Origin: JAPLJM01 sp963708515
GTDB taxonomy: Bacteria; Desulfobacterota; Syntrophia; Syntrophales; Fen-1087
Reading direction: 5' to 3'
Length of the DNA: 64,000 nt
Assembly: GCA_963708515.1 (NCBI GenBank)
Contig: CAVPSX010000018.1
Span: 248,001-312,000 of the forward strand
In this document: positions 27,795 through 35,134 of the stretch, piece by piece
Layout of the letters: each line of letters opens with the position of its first letter
How positions within the stretch are numbered: the stretch's first letter is position 1
Position numbers and translations under genes: made by a program
Notes under the pieces: generated by a model
What the model saw: the letters and a program-made list of their open reading frames with translations, nothing else
Told to the model about the DNA's origin: nothing
Databases searched by the model: none

Positions 27795-29540
27795 ATGGAT
27801 ATCTACAGACGCCTCATAAGGTTGGCCAAACCGCATATCGTCAAGTTTACCCTGGCAGTAATCTGCATGCTTATGGTGGGGGGGCTCACGTCTGTCCTGG
27901 CATTCCTGGTCAAACCGGTTCTTGACGACATCTTCATGGAAAAAAACGCGGCGATGCTCAAGTGGATTCCGATCGCCATTATTGTCATCTATATGCTCAA
28001 GGGTCTTTGCAGCTATGCGCAGACCGTGCTCATGAGCTATATCGGACAGCGCATTGTCGCCGACGTCCGAAGTCGGCTGTATCGGGTCATTCAGACCCAG
28101 TCGATGTCTTATTTTACGTTAAACCCCACGGGCGTCCTCATGTCGCGGATTACCAATGACGTCAATTCCATGCAGGGCGCTGTTTCAGAGGCGGTGACGA
28201 GCCTCATGAAAGATTCGTTCACGTTGATCTGCCTGCTCTTTGTGATCTTTTACCGGGACTGGCAACTGGCCCTTGTTGCTATGATCATCTTTCCTCTGAC
28301 GATTTATCCCATTGCCACCTTCGGCCGGAAAATGAGAAAAGTGGCAACCCGCACGCAGGTCACCATGGGTAGCCTGACGTCTTTGCTGCAGGAAACCATA
28401 TCCGGCGCGAGGATTGTCAAGGCCTTTGGCCGCGAGGATTATGAAAGTTCCCGGTTTTCAAGGGAAAATGAAAATCTCTTAAAACTGACCCTGAAGTCTG
28501 TTTCCATCAGCGCCGTATCCAGTCCATTTATGGAATTCCTCGGCGGCGTCGGCATTGCCGTGATTATTTTCTACGGCGGCTACCAGGTGATTCAGGGCGT
28601 CTCTACCCCAGGGACCTTCTTCTCGTTTCTGACCGCACTGATTATGCTCTATGAACCGATCAAGCGCCTGACGAACGTCAACAACACCATCCAGCAGGGC
28701 ATTGCCGGCGCGCAGCGCGTCTTTGCCATCATCGACATGATCCCGGAAATCCGGAACAAGCCGGGCGCCGTTGTTATGCCCGGAATATCCCGCGCCATCG
28801 ACATCCGGAACGTCACCTTTCGCTACGAGGATATCGATGTTTTGAAGAATATCAACCTGACAATCCCTTCGGGCGAAGCGGTGGCTTTCGTCGGGATGAG
28901 CGGCGGCGGAAAGACCACGCTCCTCAACCTGATTCCGCGTTTTTACGATGTGACGGAAGGACAGATTCTCATTGACGATCTGGATATTCGGGATGTCACG
29001 ATCGAATCGCTGCGGCGGCAGATCGGCATGGTGACGCAGCAGACGATCCTTTTCAACGATACCGTCAGCAACAATATTCTTTACGGGGATATTGAAAAAA
29101 CGCAGGAGGACGTCATCCGGGCGGCGAAGGCGGCCAATGCCCATGATTTTATCATGAACCTGCCGAATGGATATGACACGGGCATCGGCGAGCAGGGAAC
29201 AAAACTTTCGGGCGGCGAGCGACAGAGGATCTCCATTGCCCGGGCCCTGCTGAAAGACGCCCCCATCCTGATTCTTGATGAAGCGACCTCTTCACTGGAT
29301 ACGGAAGCCGAAATTGAAGTTCAGGAAGCGCTGGAAAATCTCATGAAGGGAAGGACAACCCTGGTCATTGCCCATCGCCTTTCCACGATCCGTAACGCCA
29401 ATCGGATCATCGTCCTGGTCAACGGTGAAATTGTCGAGCAGGGAACGCACGAGGCCCTGCTTGAGAAAAAGGGCGAATATTTCAGACTTTATCAGATGCA
29501 ATTTAAAAATGATGTCAAAAACAGTAACGGAAACGGTTAG
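27795..29540 (+). CDS. msbA: Lipid A flippase MsbA-type ABC exporter
   Basis: Flips lipid A-core across the inner membrane. The 581-residue half transporter has a six-helix domain (about 1-310, including LAVICMLMVGGLTSVLAFLV and the FTLNPTGVLMSRITNDVNSMQ intracellular loop). The ATPase domain has Walker A FVGMSGGGKTTLLNL, Q-loop MVTQQTILFNDT, signature LSGGERQRISIARAL, Walker B ILILDEATSSLDTEAE and the H-loop in VIAHRLSTI. Its place between lpxB and lpxK supports MsbA over a general drug exporter. The 3' end overlaps lpxK by 29 nt. Confidence 0.95.
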   Translation: MDIYRRLIRLAKPHIVKFTLAVICMLMVGGLTSVLAFLVKPVLDDIFMEKNAAMLKWIPIAIIVIYMLKGLCSYAQTVLMSYIGQRIVADVRSRLYRVIQTQSMSYFTLNPTGVLMSRITNDVNSMQGAVSEAVTSLMKDSFTLICLLFVIFYRDWQLALVAMIIFPLTIYPIATFGRKMRKVATRTQVTMGSLTSLLQETISGARIVKAFGREDYESSRFSRENENLLKLTLKSVSISAVSSPFMEFLGGVGIAVIIFYGGYQVIQGVSTPGTFFSFLTALIMLYEPIKRLTNVNNTIQQGIAGAQRVFAIIDMIPEIRNKPGAVVMPGISRAIDIRNVTFRYEDIDVLKNINLTIPSGEAVAFVGMSGGGKTTLLNLIPRFYDVTEGQILIDDLDIRDVTIESLRRQIGMVTQQTILFNDTVSNNILYGDIEKTQEDVIRAAKAANAHDFIMNLPNGYDTGIGEQGTKLSGGERQRISIARALLKDAPILILDEATSSLDTEAEIEVQEALENLMKGRTTLVIAHRLSTIRNANRIIVLVNGEIVEQGTHEALLEKKGEYFRLYQMQFKNDVKNSNGNG

Positions 29541-30635
29541 ACGGCTGTGGTATGGGCAGAGGCATACGATACGGGAAAAAATGCTTCTCCTGCCGCTGGC
29601 CACCCTTTCGCTGCTCTACCGGTTTGTCGTCTTTCTGCGCCGCCTTCTTTTTGACCGGGGCTTTTTCAAACAGCACAAAACGGCAGTCGCCGTCATCAGC
29701 GTCGGCAACCTGACGGTCGGAGGCACCGGGAAAACACCCATGGTCATTATGCTGGCTCAACGCCTGCAGGCAAAAGGCTTTCGGCCGGCCGTACTGAGTC
29801 GGGGATACGGCTCAAAGGCAACATCGTCCGTCAACATCGTTTCAGACGGGGAAAGGATTCTCATGGACGGCGCCGAAGCCGGGGACGAACCGGTGCTTAT
29901 TGCCAGATCCGCAAAAGGGGTGCCTGTGCTGACGGGCGCCGAAAGAATCGTGACGGCAGCGGCAGCCGTGGAGCGTCTGAGCGCGGATGTCTTGATCCTC
30001 GATGACGGTTTCCAGCACCGTCAGATTGCCCGGAATATCGACATTGTCCTGCTGGATTCGGCAAACCCTTTCGGAAACGGTTTCCTGTTTCCTGCCGGGC
30101 CCCTGCGCGAACCATTAAACGCTTTAAAACGGGCGGATATGATCGTCATGACGGACAGCTTTGAGGACGCCAAACAGATGCCGGGGTCCGTTCCGGGGAT
30201 CCCGCCGGGGATGCCTCTTTTCAGGGCAACCCGCAGACCGCAGGGCCTTCGTCGCGGCGGAACGGATCAACCCGTACCGCTTGATCATCTGCGGGGAGCC
30301 AGAATCTGCGCCTTCAGCGGGATCGGCGCTCCGGATTCTTTCCGTCAAACGCTGACCCGTCTCGGGGCGGATGTCGTCCAATTCCTCGCTTTCCCTGACC
30401 ACCACTGTTATGATATGGAGGATCTGGCACGGATTCAGAAGGAATCCGCAAGGGCTGAAGCATCCGTAATCGTGACAACGGAGAAGGACGGCGTTCATCT
30501 TGAGGCGTTCCCCTTTTTCTGGAGAAGGTTTTATTGCTGGGAATCGCCATGGAAATCGTCTCCGACGGGGAAGTCTTTGAACAAACGATCCTGAAAGCAT
30601 TGAAATCCTCCATCTCGTCCACGCGGGAATCATAA
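29512..30635 (+). CDS. lpxK: Tetraacyldisaccharide 4'-kinase (one frameshift near the end)
   Basis: Phosphorylates the 4' position of the lipid A disaccharide. It starts at ATG 29512 inside the msbA end. A membrane-associated N-terminus is followed by the P-loop VGNLTVGGTGKTPMVIML, then SRGYGSKA, GDEPVLIA, ILDDGFQHRQIARNIDIVLLD and PAGPLREPLNALKRAD, and the late FPDHHCYDMEDLARI and VTTEKDGVHLE. The reading frame is lost in the T-run at about 30517-30521; adding one T restores LEKVLLLGIAMEIVSDGEVF and a stop at 30633-30635, giving a normal length of about 374 residues. A repeat element follows before the acyltransferase gene. Confidence 0.93.
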
Positions 30636-30666
30636 AAAAGCGGATTGCCGCCCATCAGGGAGACAG

Positions 30667-30826
30667 CTTTGCATAACCGGTGAAAAATGGTTCGCAAGCG
30701 GCGAATGAAAGATTTTTCGCATTTTCAGCAATTAGACTAATTTATTGATTTCAAACATATTTGAGCATTATATATTTCAAGCGAAAAAGATTTTGAGCCG
30801 CGGCGAAGCCATTTTTCACCGGTCTC
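30667..30826 (+). repeat. Long-hairpin repeat, best-preserved copy (lpxK-lpxL gap)
   Basis: The left end reads TTTGCATAACCGGTGAAAAA then TGGTTCGCAAGCGGCGAATG and AAAGATTTTTCGC; the centre is AT-rich (ATTGATTTCAAACATATTTG). The right end reads GCGAAAAAGATTTTGAGCCG then CGGCGAAGCCATTTTTCACC and GGTC. The ends ACCGGTGAAAAATGGTTCGC and GCGAAGCCATTTTTCACCGGT are inverted repeats differing at one or two positions, so the whole element can fold as one long hairpin. It ends 16 nt before the lpxL start. Confidence 0.9.
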
Positions 30827-30842
30827 AGGGGATCAAGGCGCA

Positions 30843-31760
30843 ATGATAACACAAACAAGATCAACGGCCGTTATTCTGAGTTGTTTTCAGTCCGTACCGA
30901 CCGGCATCCGGAAGGCCGTTTTCATCGCTCTTTTCCGCCTTTTTTATTATCTGTCCGCCAAACAGCGGCTTATTGCCATTCATAATCTGACCCGCGCCTT
31001 ACCTGAAAAAGGCCTGCCTGAAATTATACGGATTGCCAGGGGCGTCTATCGCAATCTGGCGATTGTGGCCGCCGAATTTTTCGACATTCCGTCGCTTACG
31101 GAAGACAGCCTGAAACAGCGGGTGGAGGTCGAAGGAATGGAGCATTGTCTCAATGCCCTGAAGAAAGGCCGGGGAGTCCTGCTGTTCGGCGGCCATCTCG
31201 GCAACTGGGAGCTGGGCGCGGCAGCTATCTCCCTGCTTGTCAAACCCCTGATGGTGATCTATCGCCCCCTTGACAACCCCATGCTTGAAAATCTGGTGAC
31301 CTGGGTCAGATCGTCCACGGGCAACCTCCCTCTGCCCAAAGATATGGCCATGCGTCCGATGCTCCGGTTCCTGAAGAACAACGGCATTCTGGGGCTTCTG
31401 ATCGATCAGAACGTGGCCTGGCAGGAAGGTGTTTTCGTTAATTACTTCGGAAGGCTTGCTGCTACCACCAATGGTATGGCACTGCTGGCCCTCCATACAG
31501 GCGCTCCTGCCATCCCCTGCGCGCTGGTCCGGCTGGGAAGCGGGAACTACAAGCTCCTCATCGGAAAGGAAGTCGAACTCGTCCGCACAGACGATCGGGA
31601 TGCCGACATTATTGCCAACACGCAGAATTTCACGCGCGTTGTCGAGGACATGGTCAGGCGTTACCCGGACCAGTGGCTGTGGGTTCATCAACGGTGGAAG
31701 ACCAAAACCTGCCAGGTCCCGGATACCGTCCATCGCAGGACCATGCTGATGAGGGCATAA
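30843..31760 (+). CDS. lpxL: Lipid A acyltransferase (LpxL/HtrB family)
   Basis: Adds a secondary acyl chain to the lipid A precursor. The 305-residue protein of the LABLAT family has an N-terminal membrane anchor region (AVFIALFRLFYYLSAKQRLI), the catalytic motif FGGHLGNWELGAAA, the acceptor-binding VIYRPLDNP, GLLIDQNVAWQEGVFVNYFG, and the closing YPDQWLWVHQRWKTK. The specific position acylated (LpxL or LpxM type) cannot be read from the sequence. A repeat lies just upstream and a truncated one downstream, so it is flanked by elements of the same family. Confidence 0.9.
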   Translation: MITQTRSTAVILSCFQSVPTGIRKAVFIALFRLFYYLSAKQRLIAIHNLTRALPEKGLPEIIRIARGVYRNLAIVAAEFFDIPSLTEDSLKQRVEVEGMEHCLNALKKGRGVLLFGGHLGNWELGAAAISLLVKPLMVIYRPLDNPMLENLVTWVRSSTGNLPLPKDMAMRPMLRFLKNNGILGLLIDQNVAWQEGVFVNYFGRLAATTNGMALLALHTGAPAIPCALVRLGSGNYKLLIGKEVELVRTDDRDADIIANTQNFTRVVEDMVRRYPDQWLWVHQRWKTKTCQVPDTVHRRTMLMRA

Positions 31761-31779
31761 CCATTGCTGCATAGGCAGC

Positions 31780-31842
31780 GCTTGCGGATTAAAATCTTTT
31801 TCGTTGAGGAGGACGCGACTTCGTCAGGCCCCCTCCCCCGGG
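31780..31842 (-). repeat. Long-hairpin repeat, truncated copy (lpxL-waaF gap)
   Basis: On the minus strand: GAGGGGGCCTGACGAAGTCG, CGTCCTCC, TCAACGAAAAAGATTTTAAT. This matches the right half of the 15.5 kb copy, including its inner palindrome (GACGAAGTCG). The left half is absent. Confidence 0.65.
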
Positions 31843-31897
31843 CATCGGGACTCCGTTTACGGCGTCCTCATTATTCGATGATAAAGGTGAAACTTCT

Positions 31898-32962
31898 ATG
31901 GATGTGCGGATTTCCGCGGAAAAATCCATAAGCAAAGCTGCCAATATCCTGATCCGGAGCACGAACTGGATCGGCGATGCCGTCATGACCCTGCCGGCCG
32001 TTGCTGCTGTCCGCAACACCTTTCCCGGGGCAAGGATCACGATCCTTGTGAAACCCTGGGTCGCGGATATTTTCAGGCTCTGCCGCGACATTGATGATAT
32101 TATGCTCTATGAGCGGCCAGGGATTCATGACGGGCCAGCCGGCTTTTGGAGGCTGACCGCGGAACTCCGGAAAAGAGAATTCGACGCGGCCATTCTGCTG
32201 CAGAACGCCATTGAGGCCGCCATCATCGCCTTTCTGGCCGGCATTCCCGTGCGGGCCGGGTACAGCAGCGACGGCAGGGGCCTGCTCTTAACCCACAGCG
32301 TCCGGCGGACAACAGCGATCCGCAAGGTTCACCAGAGCGATTACTATCTGGAGATGGTCAAGGCCCTGGGCTGCAGGCCGACCGGCCGGGAAGCGGTGCT
32401 CTCGCTGGGAAAGGATGATGAACGCCTGGCCGGCGAGTTGCTTGCCGGACAAGGTCTTCAGGACAATCGCCTGCTGGTGGGCATGGCGCCGGGCGCCACC
32501 TATGGACCGGCAAAGAAATGGTTTCCTGAACGGTTTTCATCTGTTGCGGACAAGTTGGTGGACGGGTTTTCCGCGCAAATCCTCCTGTTCGGGAGTTCCG
32601 AAGACAAAAGCACGGCCGCCATTGTGCAGGCGCGGGCAAAATATCCGATGTTAGACTTGACCGGAAAAACCGGTCTCAAAGAAGCCATGGCCCTGATGGG
32701 CCGATGCCGGCTTTTCATCTCCAATGATTCCGGCCTCATGCATGTGGCGGCGGCGCTGGGTGTGCCGACGATCGCCATTTTCGGCTCCACGAATCCGGCG
32801 ACGACATCTCCGGCCGGCCGGAACCATATCATTATTCACAAAGATGTCGCGTGCAGTCCCTGTCTCAAGCCGGACTGTCCGACCGATTTTCGCTGCATGG
32901 ATCTGATCGGGGTTGATGACGTTTACGAGGCGGCCGTCAGACTGCTTGGTCAGGGGACGTAG
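31898..32962 (+). CDS. waaF: Lipopolysaccharide heptosyltransferase II-type (GT9)
   Basis: Adds a heptose to the LPS inner core from ADP-heptose on the cytoplasmic face. The 354-residue GT9 protein starts ILIRSTNWIGDAVMTLPAVAAVR and has GYSSDGRGLLLTHSV, MAPGATYGPAKKWFPERF, LLFGSSEDKSTA and the ADP-heptose site FISNDSGLMHVAAALGVPTIAIFGSTNPATTSP. The NWIGDAVM and KKWFPERF motifs are characteristic of WaaF. It is preceded by a truncated repeat and followed 3 nt later by another copy. Confidence 0.92.
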   Translation: MDVRISAEKSISKAANILIRSTNWIGDAVMTLPAVAAVRNTFPGARITILVKPWVADIFRLCRDIDDIMLYERPGIHDGPAGFWRLTAELRKREFDAAILLQNAIEAAIIAFLAGIPVRAGYSSDGRGLLLTHSVRRTTAIRKVHQSDYYLEMVKALGCRPTGREAVLSLGKDDERLAGELLAGQGLQDNRLLVGMAPGATYGPAKKWFPERFSSVADKLVDGFSAQILLFGSSEDKSTAAIVQARAKYPMLDLTGKTGLKEAMALMGRCRLFISNDSGLMHVAAALGVPTIAIFGSTNPATTSPAGRNHIIIHKDVACSPCLKPDCPTDFRCMDLIGVDDVYEAAVRLLGQGT

Positions 32963-32965
32963 AAA

Positions 32966-33102
32966 CCATAACCGATGAAAAATGGTTCGCAAGCGGTGAA
33001 TCAAATGTTTTCTGTTTGGGGACAGATTTGAAATCTGTCCCCAAACGGCTGGCTTAGCGGAAAAGATTTTTGAGCCGCGGCGAAGCCATTTTTCGTAGGT
33101 CT
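32966..33102 (+). repeat. Long-hairpin repeat copy interrupted by a second palindrome
   Basis: The left end reads CCATAACCGATGAAAAATGG then TTCGCAAGCGGTGAATCAAA; the right end reads GCGGAAAAGATTTTTGAGCC then GCGGCGAAGCCATTTTTCG. The AT-rich middle seen in other copies is replaced by the 33-nt palindrome at 33014-33046 and short flanks. It lies between waaF and gmhB. Confidence 0.85.
33014..33046. repeat. Perfect GGGGACAG-type palindrome nested in the repeat
   Basis: Arms GTTTGGGGACAGATTT (33014-33029) and AAATCTGTCCCCAAAC (33031-33046) around a single G. It shares the GGGGACAG core with the palindrome at 22593-22618. It has no T-run, so it is unlikely to be an intrinsic terminator. Confidence 0.85.
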
Positions 33103-33127
33103 AAGTAGGTTAAACAGGAATTTCAAA

Positions 33128-33838
33128 ATGAGAAAGGCGGCTGCGGTTTTTCTGGACAGGGACGGGACGATCAACGAAGAGGTGGGATACCTGGACAGCC
33201 TTGAAAAATTAAGGATGATTCCCGAGGCCTTTGCGGCCATCCGGCTGATCAATCAATCGGGCATGAAGGCCGTCGTGATCTCCAACCAGTCCGGTGTGGC
33301 AAGGGGATATTTCGACGAGGCTTTTGTGGAAACCGTGCATGGCCGGATTCAGGCGCTGCTGAAGCAACACGGGGCCCGGATCGATCGTTTTTATTACTGC
33401 CCGCATCATCCCACGGAGGGGATTGGCGTCTACCGGAAGGCCTGTCCGTGCCGGAAGCCCGAAGCGGGTTTGCTTCTTCGGGCCTCGCAGGAGATGGGCA
33501 TCGAGCTGGCCCGCTCCTACATGGTGGGGGATATGCCCAAGGATATCGAAGCCGCCGGAAAGGCCGGCGCCAAGGGCATCCTCGTGCAGACCGGACACGG
33601 AATGGGTCATCTTGAATCGATGAAAAGCGGGATGCCACCGCGGGCCAAAAAATCTTTTCCGCCCGGAAGTCGGCCTGAAGGCAGCGTGAAGGATAAAGAA
33701 GCGCTAACGTCCCCGATGGAAAGGCGGGAAACATTAGATTCGCCGCCTGCGGATCCTTTTTCACCGGCGCGGCCGGATTATATCGCGGGTAATATTCTCG
33801 ATGCGGTGGAGTGGATCATGAAGGACCGTGAAAAGTGA
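33128..33838 (+). CDS. gmhB: D-glycero-D-manno-heptose 1,7-bisphosphate 7-phosphatase, with in-frame repeat insertion
   Basis: Removes the 7-phosphate in ADP-heptose synthesis. HAD phosphatase motifs are complete: FLDRDGTINEEVGYL (nucleophile Asp), VVISNQSGVARGYF, the GmhB zinc loop YYCPHHP...YRKACPCRKPEAG, and MVGDMPKDIEAAGKAGAKGILV. At 236 residues it is about 50 longer than the family (180-190). The excess, from about residue 165 to 215 (rich in P, S, K, E, R), coincides with a reverse copy of the dispersed repeat at 33622-33773. Normal family sequence resumes at ARPDYIAGNILDAVEWI. The site is after the catalytic core, so the enzyme may stay active. It overlaps waaC by 4 nt. Confidence 0.92.
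   Translation: MRKAAAVFLDRDGTINEEVGYLDSLEKLRMIPEAFAAIRLINQSGMKAVVISNQSGVARGYFDEAFVETVHGRIQALLKQHGARIDRFYYCPHHPTEGIGVYRKACPCRKPEAGLLLRASQEMGIELARSYMVGDMPKDIEAAGKAGAKGILVQTGHGMGHLESMKSGMPPRAKKSFPPGSRPEGSVKDKEALTSPMERRETLDSPPADPFSPARPDYIAGNILDAVEWIMKDREK
33622..33773 (-). repeat. Long-hairpin repeat copy inside the gmhB coding sequence
   Basis: Minus strand left end: CGCCGGTGAAAAAGGATCCG then CAGGCGGCGAATCTAATG, compare ACCGGTGAAAAATGGTTCGC then AAGCGGCGAATGAA in the 30.7 kb copy. Minus strand right end: GGCGGAAAAGATTTTTTGGC then CCGCGGTGGCATCCCGCTTT, compare GCGAAAAAGATTTTGAGCC then GCGGCGAAGCCATTTTTC. The element is about 152 nt, in frame with no stop codon, and more diverged than intergenic copies. 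Confidence 0.75.
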
Positions 33839-34905
33839 ATATCCTGATCGTCAAACTCAGCGCCATCGGCGATGTCGTCCATACCCTGCCATCACTCGCC
33901 GCACTGCGCAAGCGCTATCCGGACGCCCATATCACATGGGTTGTCGAGGAGGCGGCCGCGGACCTGGTCATGGATCATCCCCACCTGGACCGTGTCATCG
34001 TCTCGCGCCGGAAAAGCTGGATCGGCGACATCAAGGGCGGCGGGGTCAGCGACGCCTTGAAAGAGATAAGAACACTGCTTTCAGCACTCAGAGCGCGCCC
34101 CTACGATCTGGTCATCGACTTTCACGGTCTGTTTAAAAGCGCCCTAATCGTGCTTTTGAGCGGCGGCAATCGAAAGCTGGGCTATGACAGCCTGCAGGAA
34201 CTGAGCGGCCTTTTTTACAACGAAAAAATCCCCGAGGATATGGGGAAGCACGCGGTGGGCCGCTACCTCGATTTCGCCCGCTATCTGGGGGCGCAGGAGG
34301 ACACACCGGAGTTCATTCTTCCGATCCAGGAAGAAAACGAAACCCGCGTCCAGGCGCTGCTTGCGGCAAAAGGGATAGCCGCGAATGACCCGTTTGTGGC
34401 GGTCAGCCCCCAGGCCCTCTGGGCAACAAAGCTCTGGAGCGATCAGAAATTTGCGCAGTTAAGCGAGCGGATCATGCAGGAATTAAACATGCCTGTGGTT
34501 TTCACGGGCGGTGATACAAAATCCACCGAAGGCATTCAATCATTCATGACCCTGCTTCCCATCGACCTGGCCGGACGGACAACCCTGCGGGATCTGGCCT
34601 GCCTGTACCGGAAAGCGTCGCTTCTGGTCACGACGGATTCCGGACCCATGCATCTGGCGGCGGCGATGGCAACACCTGTGGTCGCCCTCTTCGGCCCGAC
34701 GGATCCCGCGCGGACGGGGCCGTATGGGAAGCACCATACGGTCATACGAACGGAGTTGCCATGCAGCCCCTGTTTTTTAAAGACGTGCGAGACAAGGCAA
34801 TGCATGCAGGGAATCACGGTCGAGGATGTTTTTCAGGCGATCAGGAAAAATCTCGAAGGGAAAAAGAAGGGCGTCCGGCCGGACGATCGAGGGGGGACAA
34901 GATGA
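33835..34905 (+). CDS. waaC: Lipopolysaccharide heptosyltransferase I-type (GT9)
   Basis: Adds the first heptose to Kdo of the LPS inner core. The 356-residue GT9 protein starts ILIVKLSAIGDVVHTLPSLAALR, the usual WaaC signature. It continues with WVVEEAAADLV, VIDFHGLFKSALIVLLSGG, SPQALWATKLWSDQKFA, VFTGGDTKSTEG and VTTDSGPMHLAAAMATPVVALFGPTDPARTGPYG. It starts with GTG overlapping the gmhB stop (GTGA) and ends in an ATGA overlap with the Trm112-like gene, so three genes are tightly coupled. Confidence 0.9.
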   Translation: MNILIVKLSAIGDVVHTLPSLAALRKRYPDAHITWVVEEAAADLVMDHPHLDRVIVSRRKSWIGDIKGGGVSDALKEIRTLLSALRARPYDLVIDFHGLFKSALIVLLSGGNRKLGYDSLQELSGLFYNEKIPEDMGKHAVGRYLDFARYLGAQEDTPEFILPIQEENETRVQALLAAKGIAANDPFVAVSPQALWATKLWSDQKFAQLSERIMQELNMPVVFTGGDTKSTEGIQSFMTLLPIDLAGRTTLRDLACLYRKASLLVTTDSGPMHLAAAMATPVVALFGPTDPARTGPYGKHHTVIRTELPCSPCFLKTCETRQCMQGITVEDVFQAIRKNLEGKKKGVRPDDRGGTR

Positions 34906-35072
34906 CGATCAGTAAAGAACTGCTGGAGATTCTGGCGTGCCCGAAATGCAAGGGCGATATTTATCTGAATGAAACCGAAGATGGACTAATCTGCAATCAC
35001 TGCAAACTGCTGTACGAAATCAGGGACGGCATCCCGATCATGCTGATCGACGAGGCCAAGCCCCTGAAATAG
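34902..35072 (+). CDS. Trm112 family small zinc-ribbon protein
   Basis: 56 residues, with ELLEILACPKCKGDIYLNE and LICNHCKLLYEIRDGIPIMLIDEA. The two CxxC pairs should bind zinc. Bacterial members (YcaR type) commonly lie near lpxK/kdsB and related LPS genes; eukaryotic Trm112 is an activator of methyltransferases. The function here is unknown. The ATG overlaps the waaC stop by 4 nt (ATGA), with GGGGGGAC upstream. It is the last gene of the plus-strand envelope block. Confidence 0.9.
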   Translation: MTISKELLEILACPKCKGDIYLNETEDGLICNHCKLLYEIRDGIPIMLIDEAKPLK

Positions 35073-35087
35073 GGGCTTATGCGAGAG

Positions 35088-35118
35088 CTTTGCATGACCG
35101 GTGAACAATGGTTCGCAG
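35088..35118 (+). repeat. Long-hairpin repeat remnant (left end only)
   Basis: GCTTTGCATGACCGGTGAAC then AATGGTTCGCAG matches the family's left end (TTTGCATAACCGGTGAAAAATGGTTCGCA). Nothing of the centre or right end remains. It lies in the convergent gap between the Trm112-like gene and the wbpM-like gene, at the border of the polysaccharide island. Confidence 0.65.
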
Positions 35119-35134
35119 CCCCCACCACCGGTAT

